From Saccharum officinarum (lineage: Eukaryota; Streptophyta; Magnoliopsida; Poales; Poaceae), in assembly GCA_020631735.1 (NCBI GenBank), contig CM036231.1, forward strand, positions 4,057,831 to 4,121,830: a DNA stretch of 64,000 nucleotides. The letters are read 5' to 3'. The position numbers and the translations under genes are program-made. Shown here one piece after another: positions 36,799 through 47,984 of the stretch. A model generated the notes under the pieces. The model was not told the DNA's origin and did no database searches. It saw only the letters and a list, made by a program, of their open reading frames with translations. Numbering within the stretch: the stretch's first letter is position 1; every line of letters begins with the position of its first letter.

Positions 36799-37021
36799 GT
36801 TTTGCAGGGTGGTCAAGTCATGATGAACGTAGAGACCATAAGTCAGACTTTGAAGTCTCTGAAGAAGAAAAGAAGACAAGAATGGGCTCTTTGAAGAAAA
36901 AAGCAATAGATGCATCAACTAAGATTAGGCATTCATTAAAAAGAATAGGAGGAAGAGTGGTAGTCAGGTCCTTTCTGTGTCTATTGCCTGCAAGACATGA
37001 TGACTATCATATGATGCTGAG
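36799..37021 (+). pseudogene. Sec14/SFH-type phosphatidylinositol transfer protein, N-terminal exon fragment
   Basis: After a CATTTCAG acceptor the exon reads [18 protein letters not shown], then [16 protein letters not shown] and [10 protein letters not shown], and ends HDDYHMMLR before a GT donor at 37022. This is the conserved N-terminal region of plant Sec14-nodulin (SFH) proteins, which carry phosphatidylinositol in trafficking. One A seems missing after HSLK (the alternative frame gives KKNRRKSGS), and the following segment of some 25 residues normally before [12 protein letters not shown] is deleted. No CRAL-TRIO domain exons follow. It is a captured, decayed fragment, most likely carried by the Helitron. 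Confidence 0.8.
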
Positions 37022-38750
37022 GTATATAACTATATATCCAGTAAATTATGATGTGCCTTTTATTTAGCTTGATGCGTTAGTTCTTATTTTTTTCCAAAGC
37101 TGGGGCGGCGGCTGCGGCTGGCCTGGCTGGGGGCGCGCCTCCATTGGCCGTGGGCACAGCTACCATGGCGCTGCTACCCGCATGTTCTCTTCACTTCTGG
37201 AGTTGTTGGGAGGGAGAGGCGCTTAGGTTCCTGGATGAGCTGTGAAGGATTTTTTTTGAGGGGAGAGCTGTGAAGGAATTGGGAGCACGCAAAGAGGTGG
37301 TGGCGCTCCTACTGCGTCGGTGCCCCTCGGAAAGGGGAAAGGAAGGGTCACCGTGCTCGAGCAGGAGTTTTTTTTCTCAATCTTTACCTTTCTTTTTCAG
37401 TTATTCATCTTCTGTCTGAACCTTATCACTGATCGTTTTGGAACTAGGACTCTCATGTAGGTCCTACAATTTTATATCATGTTTCTACATCATGTACTCC
37501 GTCTGTAAAAAAGATGACTAAGCAATGAAAGGAAGATGAAAAAGCAATTTAAACGATGTTCTTTTTTGAAGTTGAGTTTCGTGCTTACATGAAATTTTGA
37601 TATCCCTAAAATCTTTTTTGCTATGTTGATATTCAATAATTTGAAATTTTATAAAGTGATGCTTGCTGTATTAAGTATGTGATTTAGGTTGTCCTTTTGT
37701 AAATCAGATTTGTTTTACTTGCCTCCGTTCTTCTTCTCTTTTGGAGAAGTCTCCTAACAATGTAAATCATTTGTATCTTAGACACTGCTACTCTTGGAAT
37801 TTCGGTCGGTTACTTTAAAGGAAGGTCAAATATACACATTCTTTCAAAAGAAAATGTTCCAAAAGTAGAAGCTGAAGGTCAAGAGATGGTTCAGGTATCA
37901 ATTTGGACTTTCTGATGTTCTTCATTTTTATAAGACCCTTTTGCAGCTATGCTATAGCAAGTTTTCATTATATTGATTTGAGTTGTCTATTGATTTTTCT
38001 ATGCACCAGGTCAGTGGAGGCCTCTATGTTGCTAGACAAGCTCTGTGCAAATAGCTACAAGGTTGAAGCACAATTTCTTTGAGAAGGTGTATGTTGCACT
38101 GTTTGGCTACATCTTTGAGTCAATACGGAAATACTAATTTTACTGAAGGTGATATTGGTTCTTGGAAACACGAATATGTGAGGTATGACTAAACTGAGAT
38201 GATATATTTCCTGGCTCCTTCAATCAGATTTTCTAAGGAATAAAAATGCGTTGGTAATATTCAAGTACACTAGGAATAAATGTTGTTTTTGGTTACATCA
38301 TTTTTGAATTGTAAAGTTGTACATTCGATCGACTTGCTGTGATGCTAATCTGAGCCAATTCAACTTATTGTCTGGTAATTATGGCATAAAAATTAGAATT
38401 TTGATTCTCATGATAGGAAATGGGAATTGACCAGTTCAACTTACTATCATTTGGATAAATTGTAGGTTTGATTGTCCCATTCGGAGTATTTCCTTTATTT
38501 TGCTTTAATTGATTATAGAATCCAAGTATCCAACTCTTGTGATGTACTGTGCAGATGACCATCACCGCACCACCGTCTTCCAGATTTATGATTACTAGAT
38601 TATTAGTAATAATCTCTAAAGTTCATCTACCAGACATCTTTGCGGTAATATGACATCAAATTCTTGGGGATAATAATGAAATTGCTATGGACTGACATAT
38701 ATATACATTATTTGTAGGTGTCTTCTGTTGATTTCTTCTGTGAGTTTCAG

Positions 38751-38837
38751 GACAAATTACATGTGAAAAAAATTGAGCAGAAGTCAAGCAGGAACCCTTT
38801 TGAGATCATCACGCAGGATATGGTCACTGTTTGTTTG
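38751..38837 (+). other. Exon-like segment, unassigned
   Basis: 87 bases, open in the frame DKLHVKKIEQKSSRNPFE after a GTTTCAG acceptor and before TTG|GTATGT. Good splice signals, but I do not recognise the product. Confidence 0.35.
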
Positions 38838-39890
38838 GTATGTAGAATCCTGAAAGCTGAATCATTTTCTGTTGTAGTGCTTGCATAGTTGCACAGTCAT
38901 TTTCTGGAGCCTCATTTTCTTCAATCGACAATTGTTCCCTGTAATATATGAGTGACCCATGACTGTTTTTTGACTAACAATCAGTTAGCAGACTATAGTT
39001 TTTGCTCTGATTTCAATTTTCATATAGCGAGAAGTTAGGCTATAGGACAGAAGTTAGGATTGTTAATGAAAACTACTTTAGCGAGAAGTTAGCAAGAACT
39101 ACTTTATGAACCTGTATTTTAGGAAAACAAGCATTATGGATTGTTAAATGGGCTAAATGAGCAGAACTAAATTCATGAGTTTGCTATCTGTACAAATGAA
39201 CATCTACATCCTTCTGCGGGTGTTGGATGGCCTGCTGGCAGTGTGCCTTCTCATGGTCCCCTGGCAGCCTGAGTATGAATCCTCCGAGTGGATGAACCGT
39301 TCAAATAAAATCTGCGGGTGTTGGTTTCATGCATGTTTTTATTCTGCTTTCCTAATGTCCTGCCCAACAGATCAAAAAGTACATTAGGCTAATGCTTCAA
39401 ATAATTCACTTTTTGTTGTAGTCCAGTAGGTCTAATCAGATTCCTTTAACCAGAGTTAGCCTAACGTACTAGGAACTATAATTGTAGATCAGTGTTTCAT
39501 GGGTTCTCAGGTGTTCGACTCTACCACTAAGTCTTCATAGTTTTAGCACAAAGAGTTTAATCTTTTGGTGAACAATGGGATTAAAAATTCACTCAGTTCA
39601 TTAGTTGTGGGCTGTGGCATGGGCTAATAAGAGCCATACTTTCAGGACTAAGCATCTTTGTATCTGCCGATTACTGAATTTGATTTGGCATGTGTAACTT
39701 TCTTGTGGGTTGTTGGCATGTATGTAGTTTCATTCTCTCTGAATGGAGGAAAGCTTGCAAGTACAATGTGCAACATGCTAGCAGATGATGGCACTTTGGT
39801 ATTCGTGTTCCAATTGCTGAAGTTATACTCCGCATCTGGTTACTGCATAGCTTACTCGGTATTGCACTGATTCTTAACTTTCAATTGTAG

Positions 39891-39964
39891 ATTGCTGGGA
39901 AGCACATCTTTGAAGACCGCAACTTTGCTGACATTGGGAACACAGTAGCTATGCAATCTGAAGG
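39891..39964 (+). other. Exon-like segment, unassigned
   Basis: 74 bases, open as AGKHIFEDRNFADIGNTVA, after TTTCAATTGTAG and before GTGAGA. Probably a captured exon; family unknown to me. Confidence 0.35.
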
Positions 39965-40805
39965 GTGAGAAAAAGGAGCTATAACTATTTATCTTTATTT
40001 TCTGTCTTATACATTTGTGTGATATACTTAGTCTTTTTTTTTACTTTGGTTCAGTGGTATATTCTGCATCTTAGATGACTGGGCGGATACTATACTTCTT
40101 ATATGCTTTAACAAAAGATAGTTTTGCGTCCTCACATGTTAGAGTTATAAGCAAGTGTTGAATTCGGGTTATGTCATCTCACAAACATTAAAATATGGGA
40201 CCTTAGACCGATGTAATTGTTTTGAAGTAATTGATCCCTTTCATTAGCAAAAGATTATTTCTATATCACTGGTGGGTTTTTATCAGATTGGCAATCACAG
40301 TGTTTGGAAGACATCATGGTAGCACAGACCAAAATGTTGTCCGTAAGAGGGAGGTGAAATGGTGACAGAAAGTTATGTATAACATGAAGCTTCTATGCTG
40401 CATATATGAAAGATTGTTTTTATGAAGATTGTTTTATTTTTAACTTTTCCCCGTCTTGCTGAAAGGAAATGGAGCTTCTTTACATTTCAAATGACTGGAG
40501 ATGCAATAATTGATTAAGGCTTTTAGAAAAGTATGTGAGCACCCTTCTTCCAGCAGCTATTCTGTATGCAGTGACTACATTTTCGGTCACTGTTTTCTTT
40601 CTACTCACGTGCTTTGGTTCATGTTGGTCATGCCATTACTTAAGCAATTCATAAATTATTTGTAGTGTGGGAGATATGACTTTATTATGTCTTGTTATGC
40701 ATGAGTGTTTTTCGAATTATATACATGGTCATATACAATTGCGTGAGACTTAAACTATGAAAAAATGTTGTTGTTTGGTTATTTTCATGTACATCCCAGA
40801 AATAA

Positions 40806-40837
40806 AGCCGTAGCGTTAGCACGGGCACTATACTAGT
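40806..40837 (+). other. Helitron 3' terminus (hairpin plus CTAG, host T)
   Basis: gccgt and acgggc flank a nine-base loop to form a short GC hairpin, followed by actata and CTAG at 40833-40836. This agrees with the CTRR terminus of grass Helitrons. Confidence 0.8.
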
Positions 40838-40905
40838 GACTAGTAGTACATGTACACAGGGTGTTTTGGTAGTTGAGTCCCTATCACATCAAACGTTAGA
40901 TATTA

Positions 40906-41197
40906 CTCCCTCCGTCCGCTTAAGAGTGCAAATCTAGCATTCCAAGGCAAGGCTAAGGTGGAAGGGAAATGACGCATATACCCCTACAAAATCAGTCTCT
41001 GCAGCGCGCACGAACGAGATGTGTGTAGAATGTGTGGTGGGAAAAGGATGAGGGAGGAGATATTTTTGGATGGTGGACCATGAGACACGGTGGACAGCTA
41101 CTCAGGTCAGTTCATATAGCTGGTGCACGGCAGAATTTCATTCTTTAACGGACAACGCTCGCAACTTTGGTTTGCATGCTTTAACGGACGGAGGGAG
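40906..41197. mobile_element. Stowaway MITE (Tc1/mariner type), 292 bp
   Basis: CTCCCTCCGTCCG at the left and CGGACGGAGGGAG at the right are inverted copies, with TA on both sides. Confidence 0.93.
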
Positions 41198-41628
41198 TAA
41201 TTTAGAGTATTAAATATAAATTAATTATAAAACTAATTATATATATTAAGATTAATTTATGAGACAAATCTTATTATATCTAATGATGGACGGGGCAGAC
41301 CTATCGGGGGTCAGTGAAAAGCCGGAATTCGAGGCTCTCGCAAGTCGCAAGGGCAAGGGCAGTGCTGGTGCAGCTGGACTGACATGATGCGTGCGTGCAC
41401 GTCCTTGGAGTGGCCAGCAAGCAACAACAACAAGGCCCTCTGCTGCGCCGGGCCGGGCGAGGACGGAACGAGCTCGACCGCACGCTGCACGGCTGCAGAT
41501 GTCCGCCAGGTCCCAGGCACCCATGCATGCCATTTCCTGCTGCGCTCTGCTGTCTGTGCACGCACGCCTTTTCGGAGAACACAGGAGAGGAACGGCGAGG
41601 GCGCCGAGGACGGAGACGGAGACTCTCA
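41198..41628. other. Intergenic DNA with a GC-rich patch
   Basis: 41330-41620 is GC-rich with overlapping frames on both strands and no domain. Confidence 0.4.
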
Positions 41629-41867
41629 GCCCTTCTTGTTTAGTTAACTTAATTCTCCACCAAATTCCACTATGCAAAAAGAAGATTTATCGTCACATCA
41701 AAATGTCGATAAATGCATTGAGTACTAAATGTTGATGAAATCAAAAACTAATTGCACAGTTTTGTTGTACTTTGCGAGACGAACATTTTAAGCCTAGTTA
41801 GTCAAAATTTGGATAATTTTTATCAAATACAAACAAAATGCTACATGAATTCTGATACAGTCAGGCC
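41629..41867. mobile_element. Tourist-like MITE, longer subfamily
   Basis: Begins gcccttcttgtttag and ends tcaggcc; internal sequence matches 57502-57764 (cgtcacatcaaaatg, ttagtcaaaatttgg). The right end is diverged. Confidence 0.75.
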
Positions 41868-41936
41868 TGACTGCTCTACTAGTACGGAGTACTACGGAGT
41901 ATGCACTTCACTTCAGAGTAGTACTACTCCTACTTG

Positions 41937-42178
41937 GGTCACGTTTAGATTATGAAAAAATTTCAAAACCGATAAATAGTATCACTTCTGTTTTATTTGA
42001 CAAATATTATCCGATCATAGACCAACTAGGCTTAAAAGATTCATCTCGTGATTCTCAACTAAACTGTGTAATTAGTTATTTTTTTACCTACATTTACTAC
42101 TTCATGCATTGGTCTAAAGATTGATGTGACGAAGAGAGTGAAAAAATTTCAACTTTTGGAGTGCATCTAAACAAGGCC
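41937..42178. mobile_element. Tourist-like MITE
   Basis: Begins ggtcacgtttagatt and ends gcatctaaacaaggcc; nearly the same as the copy at 23960. Confidence 0.85.
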
Positions 42179-42459
42179 ATGGCGTTGTGGACTGGGGCAA
42201 CTTCAGGTGTCTCAGGATTCCATCAATGGCCGACCAATGATGCTGTGCCAAAATCTACTTCCCATAGGGGTCAAGGAGGTTATCGGACGCCCAAGATTTA
42301 TCCAGATTTGGTCCAAGGTCCCCACTTTACATGCGAAAGTACAACATCTTTGGATATTTTATCTACATGGTCAGCTTTACATGTGAAAAGTACAGCATCT
42401 TTCGAATTCCTAGGCAAACAAAGGATGGCCCAGATAAACTCTCCGGCCGCTGCTAGAAT

Positions 42460-43901
42460 CTTTTTTTTTCGAAAGATCCGTTACCGGCTTTCATTGATAA
42501 AAAGAGAGCAATTTTATGTACAAGAAGGGCAGACAAACGTGGCGTCAAACACCATGAAAAGCTAGCCCACCCACACAAACGCGACAGAGTACACATGGAC
42601 GACCCAACTAAGATTTGAGATCGACAGCCTAAGGTAGTAGGCCATGGCAGGTCATCGTTGCCGAGCTCAAGCGTGTCGCAAAGAGCAGCTCTGACTTCCA
42701 GCCTTGAACTCACGTCCCGCTCGTGGCGATTGTTGTGCATCTCAAGCAAACCCAGCCATTGAAGAAGGGATAGACCGGACGCCGAGAAGCGGTTGGCATC
42801 CGCCACAGGAGACATTTCGACTGAGTCGAATTCCACAGTGACGTCTTCAGGAAGGGCACGACGTCGAATGCGCCGCCGTCGCTCGTCCAGGAATGGACCG
42901 GGTTTTCACCCGTGGAAGACGTTGCTGGGGACACGACGCCCTCAACAGGGAAGCGGCGCCCACAGGCGTCGCCGTCGCTAGGCTTACACCCAAGGTACCC
43001 CAGCACAGACGTCAGCCAAGATGTCGGACCCTAGCCTGTCGCCACCGTCGTCGCTGCGGGCCATCCCGTAGCAGCCTCGCTAGAGGGGCATTGATGCGCT
43101 GGTTGCGCGAGCAGCCGCATAGCTGCGTCAGCAACCCCCGCCGACCAGACCACATGCCGAAGACCGACCTCACTCTGCCGCGCATGGCCCCCTGCCACAC
43201 ACCGAAGCCGTCGCCAGCTGCTGCCACCGTCAACACCGTCAACCTCCGCCAGCCACCGCTGGCCACAGCCGCCACTTCCCTCGGCAGGAAGGCGCAACCA
43301 CTGCCCACAGCCAACCCCGCAACGCGCCACAACCGGCATGCCGCCGCCCCCGCTATGCTGCAGGGCGCGACCTCGACGCGCCGCCGTGAGCCCATACCAG
43401 CGGGGCGAGCTCCACCATCGGGCCACCGCCACCAAAGGCCACCACGCAGATCTAGGCTAGAGGGTTTCGGATCCGGTCACCGGAGGGCCGAAATCGCCAC
43501 CCCTGAGCCCCAATCGAACCTGTGCCTGGAGATTGAAGACGAGCAACGCCCAGTGTGGCCACCTCCGCCGAGGCCCTGCACACGCCCGTAGACGACGTAT
43601 CTGGGCAGGGGGAGTCCGGATCCATCTTCCCCGGCGTTGGATTGGCCGCTGGCCGACACCCCCGCGCAGAAGCCGAACCCACTCATAGGAGCGCCATGGG
43701 AGAGAGGAGGGAGGAAGAAGAGCCCCGCCGCCGCTGTCCTTGCTCTCCGCCGTACCACCGGCGACGAGCTCCGGTGGCGGCAGGACCGGAAGGCGCGAGG
43801 GAAGCCCCCCGGCGGCGGTGGAAGAGGTGCCGCCCGAGTCGTCTCTGAAGGGAGAGCGACGCGGGGGCCGAGTGTTTGCCCAAAACATCAAAACCTCGCC
43901 A
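42460..43901 (-). mobile_element. 1.44-kb poly(A) retroposon without reverse transcriptase
   Basis: CTGCTAGAATC flanks the element on both sides (42449-42459 and 43902-43912), an 11-bp target duplication. On the minus strand the element ends in nine A after a tail with cttttt.atcaatgaaag, as expected for non-LTR retroposition. The body is GC-rich, with overlapping minus-strand frames of 127-144 codons and none resembling a reverse transcriptase or endonuclease. So it is a non-autonomous retroposon, a 5'-truncated LINE with unusual 3' sequence, or a retrocopied transcript. I favour the first or last because the length is well above a SINE. Confidence 0.8.
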
Positions 43902-43912
43902 CTGCTAGAATC

Positions 43913-44830
43913 GGTGATGCATTTCTGAGCTCCGAGAGCATTGGCCGGCCGGCCAAGTCCGACACTCCGTTTCCGTTATCTCACATGCATATGCGGCATG
44001 CCAACTTTTGTTAAAGGACACCCTCGAAATAGGAGTAGAACCTTAGCTTGTGAATTGTCATGGTGAGAAGGCCGTCGCAGGAACTTCATGCACGTCTCAT
44101 GTCCCCTTGACGTATCGGAGTGGTTGTGGTTCCTTCCTCCTCCGGACTCCGGCCGGTTGCCGTGTTGCGCGTGTCAGACCATGAAACAAGGCACTCCATT
44201 TTGTCATGCGCGTGCTCCAAAAGTCCAAACCAAACACATTGGTGACGTACACATGGCTAGAGTGACGAACACCAACATGTCATCTAATACAATCCACCGA
44301 GCAGTTGACCAAACAAACGCACGTAGTAGTACATGTCACCTACCCCATGGATCTCTACTAGCTTAGTTTTGGGATTAATTGATCAGTAATCCCTACCGAC
44401 CTATCACCGTCGGTTGTGTTAGAGCCAATAGTAATTTAGTTCCTATGTTGGATCGTGTCGACACTGTTTACCCGATAGTGAAGTGTTGTCTCACAGCTGG
44501 GTCTAGCCTACTTAGGGCCTAGATGCACTTCTAATTCACCAAAACTCACTTAGCGCCTAGATGTACTTTCACACACATTCATCCAAAATTCACATCGACC
44601 TCAAGTGCCCAGACTCTAAAACAACACTCTCGTACACAAGGATCACTCACATATTTATGTTTCCCATGACCTATAATGTCTTAGATCACTACATCTCTTG
44701 TTTGATTCTCTCTTTTCTCCCCTCCTTGGCTTCCAAGCTCTCACCAAGTAAACACAAGACCAAAAGGCACCAAATGAGCCCCTTGGAAGGTATTTGTAGC
44801 CCAACCTCGAAATAGAGCAATTGGAAAAAA
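43913..44830. other. Intergenic DNA
   Basis: No gene recognised. The phrases 'gcctagatgcactt' and 'gcctagatgtactt' near 44517 and 44555 are a small direct repeat. Confidence 0.4.
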
Positions 44831-44957
44831 GGCAAAAATTGGCTCCTAGACACTGAAAGTGACCTTCCTTGCCGGTGGACATTGAAAATGGAGCGATTTG
44901 CTGGTGGATACTTTTGTGTGTTGTCAAATTGCTCATGGACATTATGCCTAATAAAAT
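44831..44957. repeat. Left inverted repeat of an element split by the LTR retrotransposon
   Basis: Matches the reverse complement of 55492-55619 with scattered differences. Shared phrases: ggctcctagacac / gtgtccaggagc and gagcgatttgctgg / caacaaatcgctc. Confidence 0.7.
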
Positions 44958-45072
44958 ATTCATTTCTTGCTTACAAGAAGAGAGAACAACGATGAAATAT
45001 CCTTTTTGCCCCTGGCTATTTCTTCTCTGCTCGGGCCAAGCCCTGCCACGACCGTGAGCTCAGAGCTTGAAG

Positions 45073-45077
45073 CTTGC
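45073..45077. repeat. Target site duplication, left
   Basis: CTTGC, repeated exactly at 55218-55222 on the other side of the LTR element. Confidence 0.95.
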
Positions 45078-45652
45078 TGTAACACCTCTGGGTGTTAAGC
45101 AGGCATTCACATCCTAAATCATGAGCATTTGCATTTCATGCATGATCATCATCACATGTAAATTAAGTTAGAATTTATTTAAAACTGTGATAATCATATT
45201 TGAGCTCTGAATTGGTAAAAGTCCTAGGTAAAAGTGGTAAAAAATTTGTGGATCTATAACTTTAAATAACTTAAAAATAATTAGCATGATTTTTGGAGCA
45301 AGTTTTGTATTCAAAATCTTCCCAAATTTTGCTTCTAAAAATATTTCAGAAAATTGAGTTTTCATTTAAAAATTTGACTTTAAATCATCAATTCAAAATC
45401 TATTTAGAATTTTGAAAAGTGCCCTAAATGAAACTTGTAGAGAATAAAATTTTGAACAACTTTTGTTTTGGGGGCAATTTGTGAAAATGTCTTTTTCATC
45501 TTCAAAATTTGAATTTGAATCAAATTATAAAATCTGGAATTTATTTAGAAAAGAAAATCATTTTTTTAGCCTTATCGGGCCATCGCCTCCTTTCCGGCCC
45601 AAGCGCCGAAGCCGGCCCAGCCTGCTCACGTCCGCGCCCGCGCTCACGCCCG
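45078..45652 (+). repeat. 5' LTR, truncated (575 bp of 3,885)
   Basis: Aligns with 51333-51907, then stops at ACGCCCG (45652), where the sequence jumps to internal coding DNA. The rest of the LTR, the primer site and the leader are missing. Confidence 0.92.
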
Positions 45653-45691
45653 GAGGGTCAGGAGCCGGTGTACTCTTAGAGTGAGAACTAG

Positions 45692-46508
45692 TTGGCAGAG
45701 AATGGACTGACAGTAGTGGAGATCACTGTCCCTGCTCTTGGTGATGCTCTAGAATGGGATGGTTGGCACTTGGAGTTTGAGGGACGCACTCCGGTTGAGG
45801 GTGCAGAGGGAGCAGCTTTCCGTGTCATCCGGGACATAATGAGCAGATTTCCCAATGAGCTGGCAGCAACCTTGGCTGTCACTTTTCCGAGAGATGATCC
45901 TCGCGATGCTATTTGGGTGCAGCCGCAAGGAAGTGCTTTAGTCAGAGGCCCAAGCGAAGGACAGGCTAGCGACAACTACGCTATGAGTGCAATGTATGCA
46001 GCTATCAGAGCATACCAGTCTGGAGTGCACCTATTGGACTTTGACTGGTTTGCGTGGTGATGATCGGCTCAAAGCAAGAAAACAAAAGAAGAAGCAGGCA
46101 TGTGTTATCACTAGTTTGCAGGAGCAGTTGGCTGACATGAGCTTGTAGCGAAACCAGGCTCTAGAGAGAGGTGATAGTTCTCTACAACAGGTGCATACAT
46201 TGACTCAGGCCAACAATAATGCAGACCGCATGATTGGACAGTTGGTTCAGAAAAGGAATGAAGCCTGGAACGAGAGGAACCTCCTGAGGCAGAGGGTCGA
46301 GGAGCTAGAGGAGTACAATGTCAACTTGCATGAGGAGTTTCATGTGCTCTACAACGGGATTGGCCCGTATGCTCCTCCAAAAGCCACCGGTATGGACGTC
46401 GACGACGACGAGGACGAGCCCGCAGCCACACCTGCCGCCGCCGCCGACGTTGCTACTGATGGTAGCAATGGTGACGTCTCCGACCCCGACGATGGCCCCG
46501 AGGAGTAG
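45692..46508 (+). pseudogene. Extra frame upstream of gag (unknown function), broken
   Basis: A 122-codon frame (45692-46060) starting MAENGLTVVE, then a shift of frame near 46055, an in-frame TAG at 46146, and a second frame to 46508 with a coiled-coil-like stretch (NLLRQRVEELEEYN) and an acidic tail (MDVDDDEDE..., ending DDGPEE). Read together they form one basic-to-acidic protein of about 270 residues upstream of gag. Extra frames before gag are known from some plant Ty3 elements, but I do not know a function for this one. The start lies close to the deletion joint, so the true N-terminus may be missing. Confidence 0.6.
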
Positions 46509-46868
46509 GCTAGTTGCTTTGCGTTAGCTCATAGGCCCTGTTTCGATGACCTTATTTTGGCTTCATGTATCTTGATGTATCTTGTTTGAACCTTGAGACT
46601 TGGTAAAATGTTGGATCTTGGTTGTTCATGCGATACCTGAGCGCATAAAGTTCAGTGTGTGTATGCTGGCAATGTGGTTGTATTGGACGCGCTGTTTGCA
46701 TTTAAAGTAATTTCATTAGTGGTGTTGTTTTAATTGGAATGCGATTATTGTGTCTCTGTTTTATTGTATGACTTTGTTCTCTCCAATGAATTCAGTATGA
46801 CATAATTTTTCATTCACTCACAATTACTACAGCTTCGCTTAATCATTACTTGTTGCTGAAATATGCAG
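46509..46868 (+). other. Spacer between the extra frame and gag
   Basis: T/A-rich sequence (ttgtttgaacc..., ttcagtatg) with no frame, ending just before the gag ATG. Confidence 0.5.
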
Positions 46869-47984
46869 ATGGCAAACACTCGACGCGCCACGTATGAGAC
46901 TGCTGAAATAGGTGGAAATGGTGCTGGTGCAGGTGGGAGTGGTGCTAACAACGCCAACCATAATGAGCCACACTTGGAACCGCATTTGCCACCTCCTCCA
47001 CCGCTCACTACAGAGGTGTTCTTTGCACAGTTTCTGGGAAGTCAGCGCAATGCCGAGTAGTCACAAAAAAATATGGAAGTTTTCCTGCGTATCATTGTCA
47101 ACAACGTGCAACGTGGTAACAACCAAGGTGGTGGCAATGTAATGAATCAATATAGCAACTTCAAGGATTTCATGGACATCAGGCCGCCAATTTTCAAGGA
47201 AGCAACCGAGCCACTTGACGCTGAAGAATGGATTAACACTATGAAAGATAAGTTCTGTGTGTTGAGACTGACAGAAGTACTAAAGACAGAGTATGCTGCA
47301 CATCAGCTATAAGGACCAGCAGGGATGTGGTGGAAGCATCACTGCACTACCTTCCCTCCAAATGCTCAGATCTCATGGAGAGAGTTCACCAAAGCCTTCC
47401 GTGGAGTTTATATTCCATCAGGGCTAGTTGAGATGAAATTGGGAGAGTTCTTGGCTTTAAATCAGGGTACCAAAACCGTAACATAGTATTTACATGCCTT
47501 CAACAACTTGTGTCGTTATGCTCCCGACATGGTTGACACAGATGCTAAGAAAATTGCTAGCTTCAAAAGAGGGTTAGGTCCGAAGATGATGAAGCATGTG
47601 GGTACCAATACCCATGCCAGATTCAATGACTTCATCAGTGATTGTCTGAAACAAGAGAAGAACAACAACGCGTACACATCATCCAAGACTCGCAAGAGAG
47701 CCTTTGAGTCAGGACCGTCACAGTCCAGAGTTATCACTGCTAATCGTTCGACCTATCATCCGTCTGCACCTGATGCAAGGTTTAGGCCACCGCAGCATAA
47801 GACCCAGAACTACAAGGGACCGCAGAAGCCGTACAAGATGGCAGTGCTGTCAGTAAGGACAGCCGCAACCGCGGGACAAGGTAACTCGAAGGGAGCTATC
47901 GGATCTGCTAGTGCCGTAAAGGGACCTTGTTATAATTGTGATCAGCCAGGCCACTTTTCCAAGTTCTGCCCTTATCCGCCCTGA
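46869..47984 (+). pseudogene. gag: gag of the Tekay-type element
   Basis: Begins MANTRRATYE. The capsid region includes FKEATEPLDAEEWI (47200) and DMVDTDAKKIASFKRGLGPK (47527), then a basic linker, and ends with the CCHC knuckle C-Y-N-C-D-Q-P-G-H-F-S-K-F-C at 47928-47969. In-frame stops occur at 47058, 47310 and 47484, and TGA follows the knuckle at 47982. In several cases the family residue is Gln, so a single C-to-T change explains the stop. Gag and pol were one frame: all stops up to 48879 lie in the same phase. Confidence 0.9.

Larger units (their letters stand above)
33484..40836 (+). mobile_element. Probable non-autonomous Helitron carrying gene fragments
   Basis: The right end has a Helitron 3' terminus: a GC-rich hairpin (gccgt, loop, acgggc) about ten bases before CTAG, followed by host T at 40837. 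The best left end is TCTCTACTATAATTG at 33484 after host A at 33483, so insertion would be between A and T without target duplication, as Helitrons do. Between them lie exon-intron pieces rather than Rep/helicase genes: a Sec14/SFH exon at 36799, unassigned exon-like pieces at 38751 and 39891, a GC-rich first-exon-like block at 34570-35040, and a SINE. Grass Helitrons are known to capture host gene fragments. The 3' end is well supported; the 5' end is inferred from the short TC start motif only. Confidence 0.65.

Noticed and set aside
43012..43891. Protein-coding gene in the GC-rich region
   Set aside because: Frames overlap on both strands, no domain is seen, and the region lies inside a retroposon bounded by an 11-bp duplication.
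42460..43901. LTR element or MITE
   Set aside because: No terminal repeats of either kind; poly(A) and target duplication show retroposition.
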